Source of the DNA: an uncultured Eubacteriales bacterium
Lineage (GTDB): Bacteria; Bacillota; Clostridia; Lachnospirales; Lachnospiraceae
Length of the DNA stretch: 64,000 nucleotides
Direction of reading: 5' to 3'
Assembly: GCA_949283695.1 (NCBI GenBank)
Contig: CASDTX010000052.1
Span: forward strand, 27,710-91,709
The notes beneath the pieces are model-generated. The model was not told the DNA's origin. It searched no databases and saw only the letters and a program-made list of their open reading frames with translations. A program made the translations under genes and the position numbers. Positions 8,059-16,232 of this stretch are shown in pieces. Position 1 is the first letter of the stretch. Each line of letters starts with the position of its first letter.

Positions 8059-9690
8059 TTATGCGTGACTGCCGCTGTGTTCGTCTGTGTGATTGATCAG
8101 CAGCCGGTCGCCCGGTTTCAGCAGCGTACTTCCGTCTGGTATCAGATAGTCCTGTCCGCGCTGCACCAGGATAATCAGACTGCCCGGCTGATGGGGCAGA
8201 TCTGCCAGCGTCATCTCTGAAGCACGGTCATTCTTTTCCACGATCTTTTCGGACAGGTATAATTCCGGCATTCCTTCGCACTCCAGGGCACACATTACGA
8301 GGATATCCCCAGGTTCCAGGCAGGTGTCTCCCTTAGGGATCATCCGCTCGTCCCCGCGCTGCAGATCAACCAGGATAGACCCCGGCGGCAGAACCAGCTC
8401 CGCCACATGCATACCACACCAGGGGTGCTCTTCCTCAATCCGGAACTGAATGAAGTTGACAGGCGTCTCATCCACATAGTCCGTAAATGTCTTCAGTACA
8501 TCGCCTTCCTCATCAATCATATCCAGGCGCTTGGCAACCGCCGGAAGCAGCGTGCCCTGAAATGCAATCGAGAACAGGACCACCACAAACGCGATATGAA
8601 ACAGATCGTTCTCCATGGCTGCCGGACTGAGCACAGTCATAATTGCGAATACGACAGATGCGGCTCCTCTGAGGCCGGAAAATGAGATCAGGATCCGCCT
8701 CGCCAAACTTCCTCCGAACGGCGCCATAAGAAGGAAAACGGACAGCGGACGGATCACAAACGTCAATGCAAGGGCAATGGCCAGAGCCGGCAGAAGTACC
8801 TTCAGCATCTGTCCGGGGAAGGAAAGGAGCCCCAGCAGGAAGAAAAGCACGGCCTGCATGATCCCGGTCACTCCGTCGAAAAACGGGACCAGCGTCATCC
8901 GCTCAGGAAGTTTCGAATTCCCGAGAATCATTCCCGCGATATAGACGCTTAAGAACCCGTTCCCGCCCAATATGGACGGCGCGGCGTACCCCAGCAGGGC
9001 GACGGATACGACGAAGAGCGTTTCCGTCCCGGATGTGTCGAATCTGCGCTTCAGCATCAGCCACCGCACGGCCCCTCCGATTCCAAATCCGAATAGAATC
9101 CCGAGAAGAATCTGCTTCACCAGCAGCCCGGCCACAGCAGTTGGCGTAATCCCTGTCTCCATAGCAGACAGAAGCACCACGGTCAGCATATAAGCAAAAG
9201 GGTCGTTTGAACCGCTCTCCACTTCCAGGATCGGCGCCGCGTTCTCCTTTAAGGCCAGCTTCCGGGATCGCAGAATCGAGAACACCGACGCCGCGTCTGT
9301 AGAGCTGAGCAGAGCGCCGCAGAGCAGCCCTTCCAGTATGCCCATTCCGAGAGCATAGTAACAAAACAGTCCGGTCAGCAGTGCCGTGACCATCGTCCCT
9401 GCGCTGGACAGCAGAATGGATACCCCTGCCACCGGACGCGCGGCACTCCAATTCGTACCGAATCCACCGTAAAACATAATGAAGACAAGCGCGGTGGTGC
9501 TGACCTGTTCGGCGAATCCGTAGTCTTCAAACGGAATCTTAAACAGGCCGTCTGACCCGAACAGCATTCCGAGCAGGATAAACGCCAGCAGCGCCGGAAT
9601 CCCAAGCCGGCCGGACACTCTCTTAAGAAGTGTGCAGGCCAGCAGAATGACCGAGATAAATAAAAGCAGCGATGTAAGTGTAAAAAGCAC
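8059..9690 (-). CDS. Potassium/proton antiporter with RCK C-terminal domain (CPA1, NhaP2/CvrA type)
   Basis: The 543-residue product has a membrane part of about 12-13 segments (residues 1-390), typical of CPA1 cation/H+ antiporters, with LLSSTDAASVFSILRSRKL near residue 130. It ends in an RCK_C/TrkA-C-like cytoplasmic domain (about residues 410-540) with two GDxLxM/GDRLLI strands, which usually bind a regulatory ligand. It likely exports K+ or Na+ in exchange for protons. The start is GTG, set by AGGAGGG 8 nt upstream. It lies 50 nt behind the C39 peptidase gene and is probably co-transcribed with it. Confidence 0.88.
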   Translation of the reverse strand: MLFTLTSLLLFISVILLACTLLKRVSGRLGIPALLAFILLGMLFGSDGLFKIPFEDYGFAEQVSTTALVFIMFYGGFGTNWSAARPVAGVSILLSSAGTMVTALLTGLFCYYALGMGILEGLLCGALLSSTDAASVFSILRSRKLALKENAAPILEVESGSNDPFAYMLTVVLLSAMETGITPTAVAGLLVKQILLGILFGFGIGGAVRWLMLKRRFDTSGTETLFVVSVALLGYAAPSILGGNGFLSVYIAGMILGNSKLPERMTLVPFFDGVTGIMQAVLFFLLGLLSFPGQMLKVLLPALAIALALTFVIRPLSVFLLMAPFGGSLARRILISFSGLRGAASVVFAIMTVLSPAAMENDLFHIAFVVVLFSIAFQGTLLPAVAKRLDMIDEEGDVLKTFTDYVDETPVNFIQFRIEEEHPWCGMHVAELVLPPGSILVDLQRGDERMIPKGDTCLEPGDILVMCALECEGMPELYLSEKIVEKNDRASEMTLADLPHQPGSLIILVQRGQDYLIPDGSTLLKPGDRLLINHTDEHSGSHA

Positions 9691-9740
9691 TTATGTACCC
9701 TCCTGTTCTAAGTTTTTCGATTTTTTCTTTCCGGATATGC

Positions 9741-10598
9741 TCAGTTGTCTGCGCCGGGATCTGCATCCAGAATCACACAGCGGTTTCCGCGGGAGACAAA
9801 TACCGATTCAAACTGTGTCCGGCTGTATTCTGTCTGGCCGGTAATCGGATCCGCAATCACGACAGTATGCGGACTGTAGCCGATGAGAACTGCTCCGTGA
9901 TCCCATGTTCCCCAGTCTACGTAACTTCCGTCCTCAGTATACCAGCCGTCCTCCACCGTTCGGTCCAGCATCTCAATGGTGCACCATACCACAACCGGAA
10001 TATCTTCACTGACCAGACGGTACAGTTCATCCGGCCCGGCACCGGTAAGATCTGCCGCCCGGACAGAACTTCCGCAGTCTTGCAGAAACGCGTTGGCCGC
10101 GGTGACAATTGCGCCGGTCCCGCAGGCGATGCCCTCTTCCGTGGTCGGATCCCCGATAAAATACTGGTTCAGGTCATTCCCGTATCTGCGGCCGCCCTCA
10201 CCGTAATAGATCCCCGTGGAATACAGGGTCGGCAGATACTGTACCGCCATCTCCACCTTGTCTGCCGGGAACTCATAATAATTCAGCACCATCGTCATCG
10301 CAGTAATCTCGCAGCCGGTGGGCAGTTCCGGCATCTGATTGATCAGAGGAAATGGATCAATGGTATAGGTATCCGGCATTTCATCAGAGGAGGCCGCAGC
10401 CGCAGCTATTTCTGAATCCGTCTTCTTCTCTGCCGCTTCCGGGTCTGTCTCCAGGAAGTCTGCTTCTATCTGAGCCTCCCCGGATATATCGCCATACCCG
10501 CATCCGCTCAGCAGAAGGACCAGACCAGTCCATACAGCAAGGATTCCGGTATGGGATCTCCTGTTTCTGTCTTTCGTATTTTTCCTGATTGCTCTTAT
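9741..10598 (-). CDS. C39-type cysteine peptidase lipoprotein, apparent ATA start
   Basis: The frame encodes a 285-residue lipoprotein. It has a basic n-region, a hydrophobic stretch GILAVWTGLVLLLSGC with the lipobox Cys at residue 33, a Glu/Ala linker, and then a peptidase_C39_2 domain. That domain has PTGCEITAMTMVLNYY (active Cys near residue 96), WDHGAVLIGYSPHTVVIADP (His) and Asp. It should be anchored outside the cell. No ATG, GTG or TTG precedes the signal peptide. Instead an ATA at 10598 lies exactly 8 nt after GGAGG (10607-10611). The first ATG (10379) would remove the signal peptide and has no ribosome site. Either ATA is used, or the start codon has mutated. Confidence 0.75.
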   Translation of the reverse strand: MRAIRKNTKDRNRRSHTGILAVWTGLVLLLSGCGYGDISGEAQIEADFLETDPEAAEKKTDSEIAAAAASSDEMPDTYTIDPFPLINQMPELPTGCEITAMTMVLNYYEFPADKVEMAVQYLPTLYSTGIYYGEGGRRYGNDLNQYFIGDPTTEEGIACGTGAIVTAANAFLQDCGSSVRAADLTGAGPDELYRLVSEDIPVVVWCTIEMLDRTVEDGWYTEDGSYVDWGTWDHGAVLIGYSPHTVVIADPITGQTEYSRTQFESVFVSRGNRCVILDADPGADN

Positions 10599-10626
10599 GT
10601 TCTTCGCCTCCGAATCTTCTTGATCC

Positions 10627-10671
10627 TAAAAAGGGAAGCACCTGCTTCTCAAGCCTGTGCTTCCCCCTTTG
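10627..10671 (-). terminator. Rho-independent terminator
   Basis: On the minus strand GGGGGAAGCAC pairs with GTGCTTCCC and TTTTT follows. It sits about 20 nt after the stop of the 39-residue peptide gene and just upstream of the C39 lipoprotein gene. Confidence 0.85.
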
Positions 10672-10692
10672 TAAAGCCTGCTTCTGTATGGG

Positions 10693-10812
10693 TTACTCAT
10701 TCTTATCGGTCACTCTGTCAGTGAAATCCTTCCACGCTCTGCCTTTGAGCAAGGTTAAAACCACGATGCCTGCTATGGCTGACAGAAAAAGCAAGAATCC
10801 GACAACATCCAT
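10693..10812 (-). CDS. Unrecognised 39-residue single-pass membrane peptide
   Basis: A short frame encodes a product that starts MDVVGFLLFLSAIAGIVVLT, one hydrophobic helix (about residues 2-22), then a charged tail KGRAWKDFTDRVTDKNE. It has a strong GGGAGG ribosome site 7 nt before the ATG and a good terminator directly downstream, which together argue for real expression. No family is recognised. The topology suggests a small membrane-associated regulator or subunit, but no function is claimed. Confidence 0.7.
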   Translation of the reverse strand: MDVVGFLLFLSAIAGIVVLTLLKGRAWKDFTDRVTDKNE

Positions 10813-10955
10813 ATGCTCACCTCCCGAGACAAAACGCTTTCCTGCTTCATCGTCTATGTTCTGGCTCCATTATAGCACTAATTTGCCCGCCGTGACAATC
10901 TTTTCTTCTCTCGCATCTTTTCTGCAGATTTTCTTCTCTCGCAGGTTATTACTGT

Positions 10956-13900
10956 TTACAGTAGCGCCATTTTCAGATAAATGCGGCAGTTCTGGTGGTT
11001 AAAATCATATTTCAACGCCTTTTTAAAATGTTTCGCAGCTTCTTGTTTCTCGCCGGTCCCAAGATTCGCCAGTCCCATCAGATAATAACAGTGTGCCTGA
11101 TTCTTCCGGGTCATGTCATCTTCAAAGATCAGGAAATCTGGCAGAGATACCGCGAAGAAATCATTCTTTGCCTGATCGTATACGTGTCTTTCTCCGTAAT
11201 CCATCAGTTTGTTAAAACATGCGTGGGCCGCTTTTGTATCTCCCAGCTCCTGTTTCGCGAGACCTTTATAGAAGATCATGTCCGCAGGCTGATCGTAATA
11301 ATACATTACGCCTGCCGGTTCGTCGTCTCCAAGGGCTGCCTTTTCAAAACATACAGATGCCTCCTCCGCATGCCCCAGCGCCTTTCTCACCACGCCAAGA
11401 TAGTACCAGATATTGTTGTCTTTCGTTCCCTCCAGTCTTCCTTCTCCAAGATTCATCGGATATTCCAGGGCTTTTTCCAGGAGCTCTTCTGCCCTGGCCA
11501 GATGGGCTGTTTTCTGTTCGGAACTTACGGCAGCAAGCGTCTGATCCGACTGTTCCGCGGATGAGCATTCTGCTGCGGATGCATCGATTTCTGCTTTCGC
11601 CATCTCTGTCAATGCGATCTTATACTGCCCGGAGATCCGCCCCTCAGCGCCCTCCCACGGCCGGAACACATGGGACATAATCGTCTCGTATGCCGTCTGG
11701 TGCTTTCCGGTCAGGTTGTATAAAGTAGCGAGCTCCAGCATGGCGTCATCTCGTTCTCTGACAATGTCAATCCGTTCCTCATAATGTTTCAGGCGTTCTT
11801 CAAATGCTGTACCGGTTTTCTTATAGAGCTGATCCAGTTCCAGAAATACCCGGGAATCTGTCGGGTCGAGAGCGAATGCTTTTTCCATGTATGCCACGGC
11901 TTTCTGCGGATCATTCTGCTTATTATAATACGCAAGGGAAAGATTCCTGTGTACTGTGGGATAAGTATCGTCCAGTTCTGCAGACCGCTCCCATAATTCT
12001 GTGGCTGTCTGGAACTGAAGCTTATCATAATATAGATTGCCCAGGTAATAATAGGCTTTCGCCCCGTCTGGATTCGTCTTGACCGCATCTTCCAAAACTG
12101 CGATATCTTCCAGTTTATTGGGAAAACAGTATGCGGGTGACCTTCTTTCTGCTTCCAGGTATGCTTCCAGTCCTTTTTCGGAGAATCCGGCCTTCCTGAG
12201 ATAGTATCCCTCGTAGTATTTCAGCATCGGCTGTTCTTTCACACACTGTCTGAGAACCGCTGCCGCTTCTTCGTATGACTTTGATTCAGCGTAATCTCTT
12301 GCAGTCTGCAGATAGCTCTCATGGAAGCCGCGAGTCAATGTATTCATCCGATCAAGGATCTGGCGGGATTTCTCTCCGGCTGCAAGGAACGACGCTTCCA
12401 TCATGGAGAGATAATCGAACGGATCGATGGTCAGATTCTCTTTGATCCACTGTTCTGCTGCTTCTTTCTGTCCCAGTTTCCTTAAGATCAGTGCTTTCAG
12501 GCCGCGTGCTTTCACATTATGCATATTCTTGACAAGCCCTTTCTCCACCAGTTCCAGGGCAGACACAAAGTGCTTCTTCCCTGCTTCGATTGCCGCGAGA
12601 TAGTAGAAAGACATCTCCTGCTGCTCACTGCTCCATGTGGCCTTATAGAAGGCGTCGTAGGCTTCATCTTCCCGTCCCTGATAGTACAGGGCAAGGCCAA
12701 GATCATAGTAAGCTTCACTGTTATAAGGATTCGGACTTCTCCATGTAAGGCGGCGGACAGCAGTGCGGAAGTGGGTTTCTGCTTCCTGGAATTGCCCTCT
12801 GCGCAGAAGCAGAATTCCGTAGGCTGTATTGATGCGGCTGTCTTCCGGGTCTCTTTTGAGGCCTTCCAGATAATAGGGATCCGGAAGATAGGTGGCGTGC
12901 CGGTGCTGTTCGATATGCTGGCCGGTCAGAAGCAGTTCTTCGTTGGTCATAATCTCTTCCGGGTCTTTCGCTGCTTCTGCCGGTTTCCCAATCTCCGGAA
13001 TCTCCTCTGCTTCCGGCTGGTATTCTACGAGCCGTTCTCCGTCTGAAGAAACGGAAACACAGAAGTCCTGCAGATGCTCGATCTCTGCCGGGATCTCTTT
13101 CTCGTAAATATCTGTGGGAGACAGCAGTGTTGTCTCGCAGAAAATTTCCTGACCGTTTTTCGTCACGGTGATAACCGCGTTCTCGTATCTTTCCGTCCCG
13201 TACACGGTTACATGAAGTCCCGTTTCTGTCTGCTCCGCTCCGAGCGCTGCATGGATCGTCGCATTTTTGACAGCGCCGACTTTCTTATAAGGCATAAAAT
13301 ACTGCTTGAATACTTTTTCTTCAAAAGGTTTCAGCCATGTGAAATCCGGCTGGTTCTCTGTATACACCCCGGTCATCAGCTCAATATACGGGCCGTCCTC
13401 ATCGGTTAAGTTTCGGTCCCATGCCTTTCCGAATTCCCCGCAGCCCCAGGTCCACTGCTTCTTGCCCGGTGAATAATGATGATCCGCCACGTGAAGCAGC
13501 CCGGCTTCCTTCTGATAGTCATATCCGCCCATAAAATCATATCCGGATGTCTCTGCCATATAAGAAGTCGGAACCGGTATGTTTTTGTATCGTGAGATAT
13601 CTACGCCTTCACTGTAGTCATGTTTATAATAGACGCCCTTCGCAATCGGAAACCTGGATACAGCCCTCTTGCCATGATCATATACGGTATGTACATCCGG
13701 CGGGAAGATGGACTGGGTATGATCATTGACCGGTACTGCCGGATTCGCCCACCAGAGAAACGTCTGCGGCAGTGCTGTCCGGTTGTAGAGCTGACCGCGG
13801 ATCTCTATATATGCTTTCCCCGGGTAGAGGGTGAAAGAAGCAATGCCTTTCGTTCCGTACATCTGATCCACATCGTTGACCAGGAGGGTTTTGCTTCCGT

Positions 13901-14318
13901 CTGCGTGCTCAGTGATCTGATGATCTACCGGCATATAAGTCGTCGGTCTGTGGTGCTGCGGCCAGTTGAATTCGATCCCGCCGGAGATCCACGGCCCTGC
14001 AAGCCCCACCAGCGCAGGCTTAATCACATGGTTATAATAGACGAAATCATAGTCGTTTGTTTTATCGTAAGCTCTCTGGATCCGGGCGCCCAGTTCTGGG
14101 AGGATCATCACTTTCAGATATTCATTTTCCATCCAAACAGCATGCCATATTTTATCCTTCTTCTCATGGCTGATCTTCTCTGTCGTAGGGTACGGGTAAA
14201 GCTTTCCCGAACTCCCCTGATACACTCTTTTCTCCAGAAACATCGGATTCTTATCCGGTTCCCCCACTTCATATGTAGGGATAACCACCGCTTCTTCCCA
14301 GATCTTTACTGCCTCCAT
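10956..14318 (-). CDS. DUF5107 and TPR-repeat protein, probably carbohydrate-related
   Basis: The 1120-residue product has no signal peptide. Residues about 1-370 form the DUF5107 domain, a galactose-mutarotase-like beta-sandwich (MILPELGARIQRAYD, AGPWISGGIEFNWPQHHRPT, and a Trp-rich LWWANPAVP). A linker follows. Then a long array of TPR-like helical pairs fills about residues 480-1120 (YYDLGLALYYQGREDEAYDA, AYYYLGNLYYDKLQFQTATE and others). A good AGGAGG site supports the ATG at 14318. It is divergent from an AraC regulator, and next to a sugar importer, which fits a role in glycan handling. A catalytic function is possible but not shown. Confidence 0.85.
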   Translation of the reverse strand: MEAVKIWEEAVVIPTYEVGEPDKNPMFLEKRVYQGSSGKLYPYPTTEKISHEKKDKIWHAVWMENEYLKVMILPELGARIQRAYDKTNDYDFVYYNHVIKPALVGLAGPWISGGIEFNWPQHHRPTTYMPVDHQITEHADGSKTLLVNDVDQMYGTKGIASFTLYPGKAYIEIRGQLYNRTALPQTFLWWANPAVPVNDHTQSIFPPDVHTVYDHGKRAVSRFPIAKGVYYKHDYSEGVDISRYKNIPVPTSYMAETSGYDFMGGYDYQKEAGLLHVADHHYSPGKKQWTWGCGEFGKAWDRNLTDEDGPYIELMTGVYTENQPDFTWLKPFEEKVFKQYFMPYKKVGAVKNATIHAALGAEQTETGLHVTVYGTERYENAVITVTKNGQEIFCETTLLSPTDIYEKEIPAEIEHLQDFCVSVSSDGERLVEYQPEAEEIPEIGKPAEAAKDPEEIMTNEELLLTGQHIEQHRHATYLPDPYYLEGLKRDPEDSRINTAYGILLLRRGQFQEAETHFRTAVRRLTWRSPNPYNSEAYYDLGLALYYQGREDEAYDAFYKATWSSEQQEMSFYYLAAIEAGKKHFVSALELVEKGLVKNMHNVKARGLKALILRKLGQKEAAEQWIKENLTIDPFDYLSMMEASFLAAGEKSRQILDRMNTLTRGFHESYLQTARDYAESKSYEEAAAVLRQCVKEQPMLKYYEGYYLRKAGFSEKGLEAYLEAERRSPAYCFPNKLEDIAVLEDAVKTNPDGAKAYYYLGNLYYDKLQFQTATELWERSAELDDTYPTVHRNLSLAYYNKQNDPQKAVAYMEKAFALDPTDSRVFLELDQLYKKTGTAFEERLKHYEERIDIVRERDDAMLELATLYNLTGKHQTAYETIMSHVFRPWEGAEGRISGQYKIALTEMAKAEIDASAAECSSAEQSDQTLAAVSSEQKTAHLARAEELLEKALEYPMNLGEGRLEGTKDNNIWYYLGVVRKALGHAEEASVCFEKAALGDDEPAGVMYYYDQPADMIFYKGLAKQELGDTKAAHACFNKLMDYGERHVYDQAKNDFFAVSLPDFLIFEDDMTRKNQAHCYYLMGLANLGTGEKQEAAKHFKKALKYDFNHQNCRIYLKMALL

Positions 14319-14421
14319 TTTCTTTCCTCCTGTTAATATTTATTGTTCTCTTTACCTCAGACGCTTTCTGCGTTGATAGCTACATTTTACAATGTATATT
14401 TTGGTTATTCACTATTTTGAC

Positions 14422-14450
14422 TTGCGCTTTTATTTATATTTTTTGCGCTT
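14422..14450. promoter_or_regulatory. Candidate AraC-type operator: direct repeats 21 bp apart
   Basis: TTGCGCTT occurs at 14422-14429 and again at 14443-14450, in the same orientation and exactly two helical turns apart. The site lies in the divergent intergenic region between the DUF5107 gene and the AraC gene. This is the usual layout of half-sites for an AraC-family regulator. Confidence 0.45.
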
Positions 14451-14521
14451 GTAATCTGATTCTGAGACGGGTAAAATATCTGTAGCAGAAACGAAATGTG
14501 ATTTGTGAAGGCGGTGTGATT

Positions 14522-15373
14522 ATGAAATCCTGTGAAAAATTTATTTCTTTGGATTCGAACTATTTTGTCTATCTTCCCAGCGCTGTGGCGCAGAAGACAT
14601 TTTTCTATCCGATCTGTACCGGCGAGTTTATCTACGAGCCCGGGTATATGCTGAAGAGAGATGCCTATGACAGCTTCCTTCTGATGTATATTCAGAAAGG
14701 CCAGCTCACTCTGGAATACGAAAATAAAAAAACGACAGTAACAGAAGGAAACTTCGTCCTGCTTGACTGCTACAGACCTCATGTCTACTACTCGGATACC
14801 GGATGGGAAAGCCTCTGGTTCCACTTTGACGGTCCGGCAGCCCGTGCTCATTATGAATTAATCACTTCCCAGCTTGGACAGGTCTTTTCCCTCTCAAAGC
14901 CCTATCTGGTGCTTGACAAAATGACTGCCCTGTACCGGACTTTCCTCTATGGAGAACGTATCAAAGAACCATTGCTCTCCAAGATGATTACGGATATTCT
15001 GACCGCGCTTCTGCTCTATACTGCTTCCAGTCCTGCTGCGGTTAATTATGCAAATATAATGGAAGAGATTGTATCTTACATTCACGAGCATTATACGGAA
15101 GATATCTCAATACAGCAGCTTGCTGATCGTGCGATGTTAAGTCAATATCATTTTATCCGGGTCTTTAAGAGAGAGACCTGCTTCACCCCTCATGAATACA
15201 TCCGGAATATTCGCATCAGCACGGCCAAATATATGCTGAAGACGACCCACATGTCTGTAAAAGACATCTGTTTCAGCACCGGATTTTCTAATGTCAGCGT
15301 GTTTTGTACCGCATTTAAGAAAAAGACCGGCCTCACGCCGGCGGAATACAGAAATTCTGTCTCCGCTCTGTGA
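14522..15373 (+). CDS. AraC family transcriptional regulator with cupin-like sensor domain
   Basis: The 283-residue protein has an N-terminal AraC ligand-binding (cupin-like) domain (YMLKRDAYDSFLLMYIQKGQ, later CYRPHVYYSDTGWESLWFHF). The C-terminal pair of HTH motifs begins EYISVYIHEHYTEDISIQQLA-like and ends DICFSTGFSNVSVFCTAFKK, then the signature GLTPAEYR. It is probably sugar-responsive. Its divergent position suggests that it controls the DUF5107 gene and perhaps the convergent importer. The ATG at 14522 follows AAGGCGGTG; an ATG 24 bp earlier lacks a ribosome site. Confidence 0.92.
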   Translation: MKSCEKFISLDSNYFVYLPSAVAQKTFFYPICTGEFIYEPGYMLKRDAYDSFLLMYIQKGQLTLEYENKKTTVTEGNFVLLDCYRPHVYYSDTGWESLWFHFDGPAARAHYELITSQLGQVFSLSKPYLVLDKMTALYRTFLYGERIKEPLLSKMITDILTALLLYTASSPAAVNYANIMEEIVSYIHEHYTEDISIQQLADRAMLSQYHFIRVFKRETCFTPHEYIRNIRISTAKYMLKTTHMSVKDICFSTGFSNVSVFCTAFKKKTGLTPAEYRNSVSAL

Positions 15374-15392
15374 GCCGGTCTTTCCGGTTCCT
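15372..15392 (+). terminator. Short hairpin after the AraC gene
   Basis: GAGCCGG pairs with CCGGTTC around TCTTT, directly after the stop codon, and is followed by a T-rich run. It lies in the 31-bp gap between convergent genes. Confidence 0.45.
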
Positions 15393-15404
15393 TGTTTGAT
15401 TCTT

Positions 15405-16232
15405 TTATTCTTTCACCGCACCTCCGGCCAGTGACGAGATAATCAAATCCTGTGCCGCCACAAAGAAGATGATGAATGGGATTGCAACCAGAATTGATCC
15501 GGATGCAAAGACGGTAAACATATTCTTTTTCTCTGAGACGAAGGAAAACAGTCCCAGTGCAAGTGTCTGCATTTCCGATGACCGCAGTACCATCTTGGGA
15601 AAGATGTAATCCATCCAGGGAGCCGCAAAGCTGGAGATTGCAGTGAATACAAGGATTGGCTTTGTTACCGGCATCACGATGGTAGAGAAGATTCGCCAGT
15701 GGCCTGCGCCGTCGATTCTCGCCGCTTCATCCAGAGATCTCGGCACCGTGTCCACATAGGTCTTAACCATCCACGTATTATATGGGATGTTTCCTGCCAC
15801 GTAGACAAGGATCAGACCCCACAGGGTGTCCAGGGCATTGATTCGCAGAAGGATCACATAGATGGCCACCATTCCCACGAAAGACGGGAAGATCTGCAGG
15901 ATCAGCATAGCCATCAGCATCCCTTTCTTAATCCGGAATTGAAATCTGGAAAATATATATGCGGACAGTGCGGCGATGGAGACGGTCAGTATCATCGTTC
16001 CCACTGCAATGATCAGGGTATTCATGAACCATCTCGGATAATCCGTACGTGTAAACAAGTACTCAAAATGCTCCAGTGTGAATCCGTTTTTAAACGGAAC
16101 CACATCCAGTGTGGCAATCGAGGATCCCGGAGCGAAGGCGCCGCTTACCACATAAATCAGGGGATAGAGCACCCACAGTGAAATCAGCACGAGAAATACA
16201 ACTGCGAAAATCCCCATAAATTTCTTTTTCAT
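15405..16232 (-). CDS. Carbohydrate ABC transporter permease (MalG type)
   Basis: This 275-residue inner-membrane permease has six predicted helices. The EAA motif that docks to the ATPase appears as RSLDEAARIDGAGHWRIFSTIVMPVTKP. It pairs with the MalF-type permease, whose stop overlaps its start (TAATG). No ATPase gene is found nearby, so a shared MsmX/MsiK-like ATPase elsewhere in the genome probably energises the importer. The closest family is maltose/oligosaccharide permeases, though the sugar is unknown. Confidence 0.92.
   Translation of the reverse strand: MKKKFMGIFAVVFLVLISLWVLYPLIYVVSGAFAPGSSIATLDVVPFKNGFTLEHFEYLFTRTDYPRWFMNTLIIAVGTMILTVSIAALSAYIFSRFQFRIKKGMLMAMLILQIFPSFVGMVAIYVILLRINALDTLWGLILVYVAGNIPYNTWMVKTYVDTVPRSLDEAARIDGAGHWRIFSTIVMPVTKPILVFTAISSFAAPWMDYIFPKMVLRSSEMQTLALGLFSFVSEKKNMFTVFASGSILVAIPFIIFFVAAQDLIISSLAGGAVKE

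Noticed and set aside
10384-10641. Minus-strand frame of 85 codons with an ATG upstream of the C39 gene
   Set aside because: It runs in a different frame through the signal peptide region, its ATG falls inside the terminator, and it has no hydrophobic segment, whereas the other frame gives a textbook lipoprotein signal.
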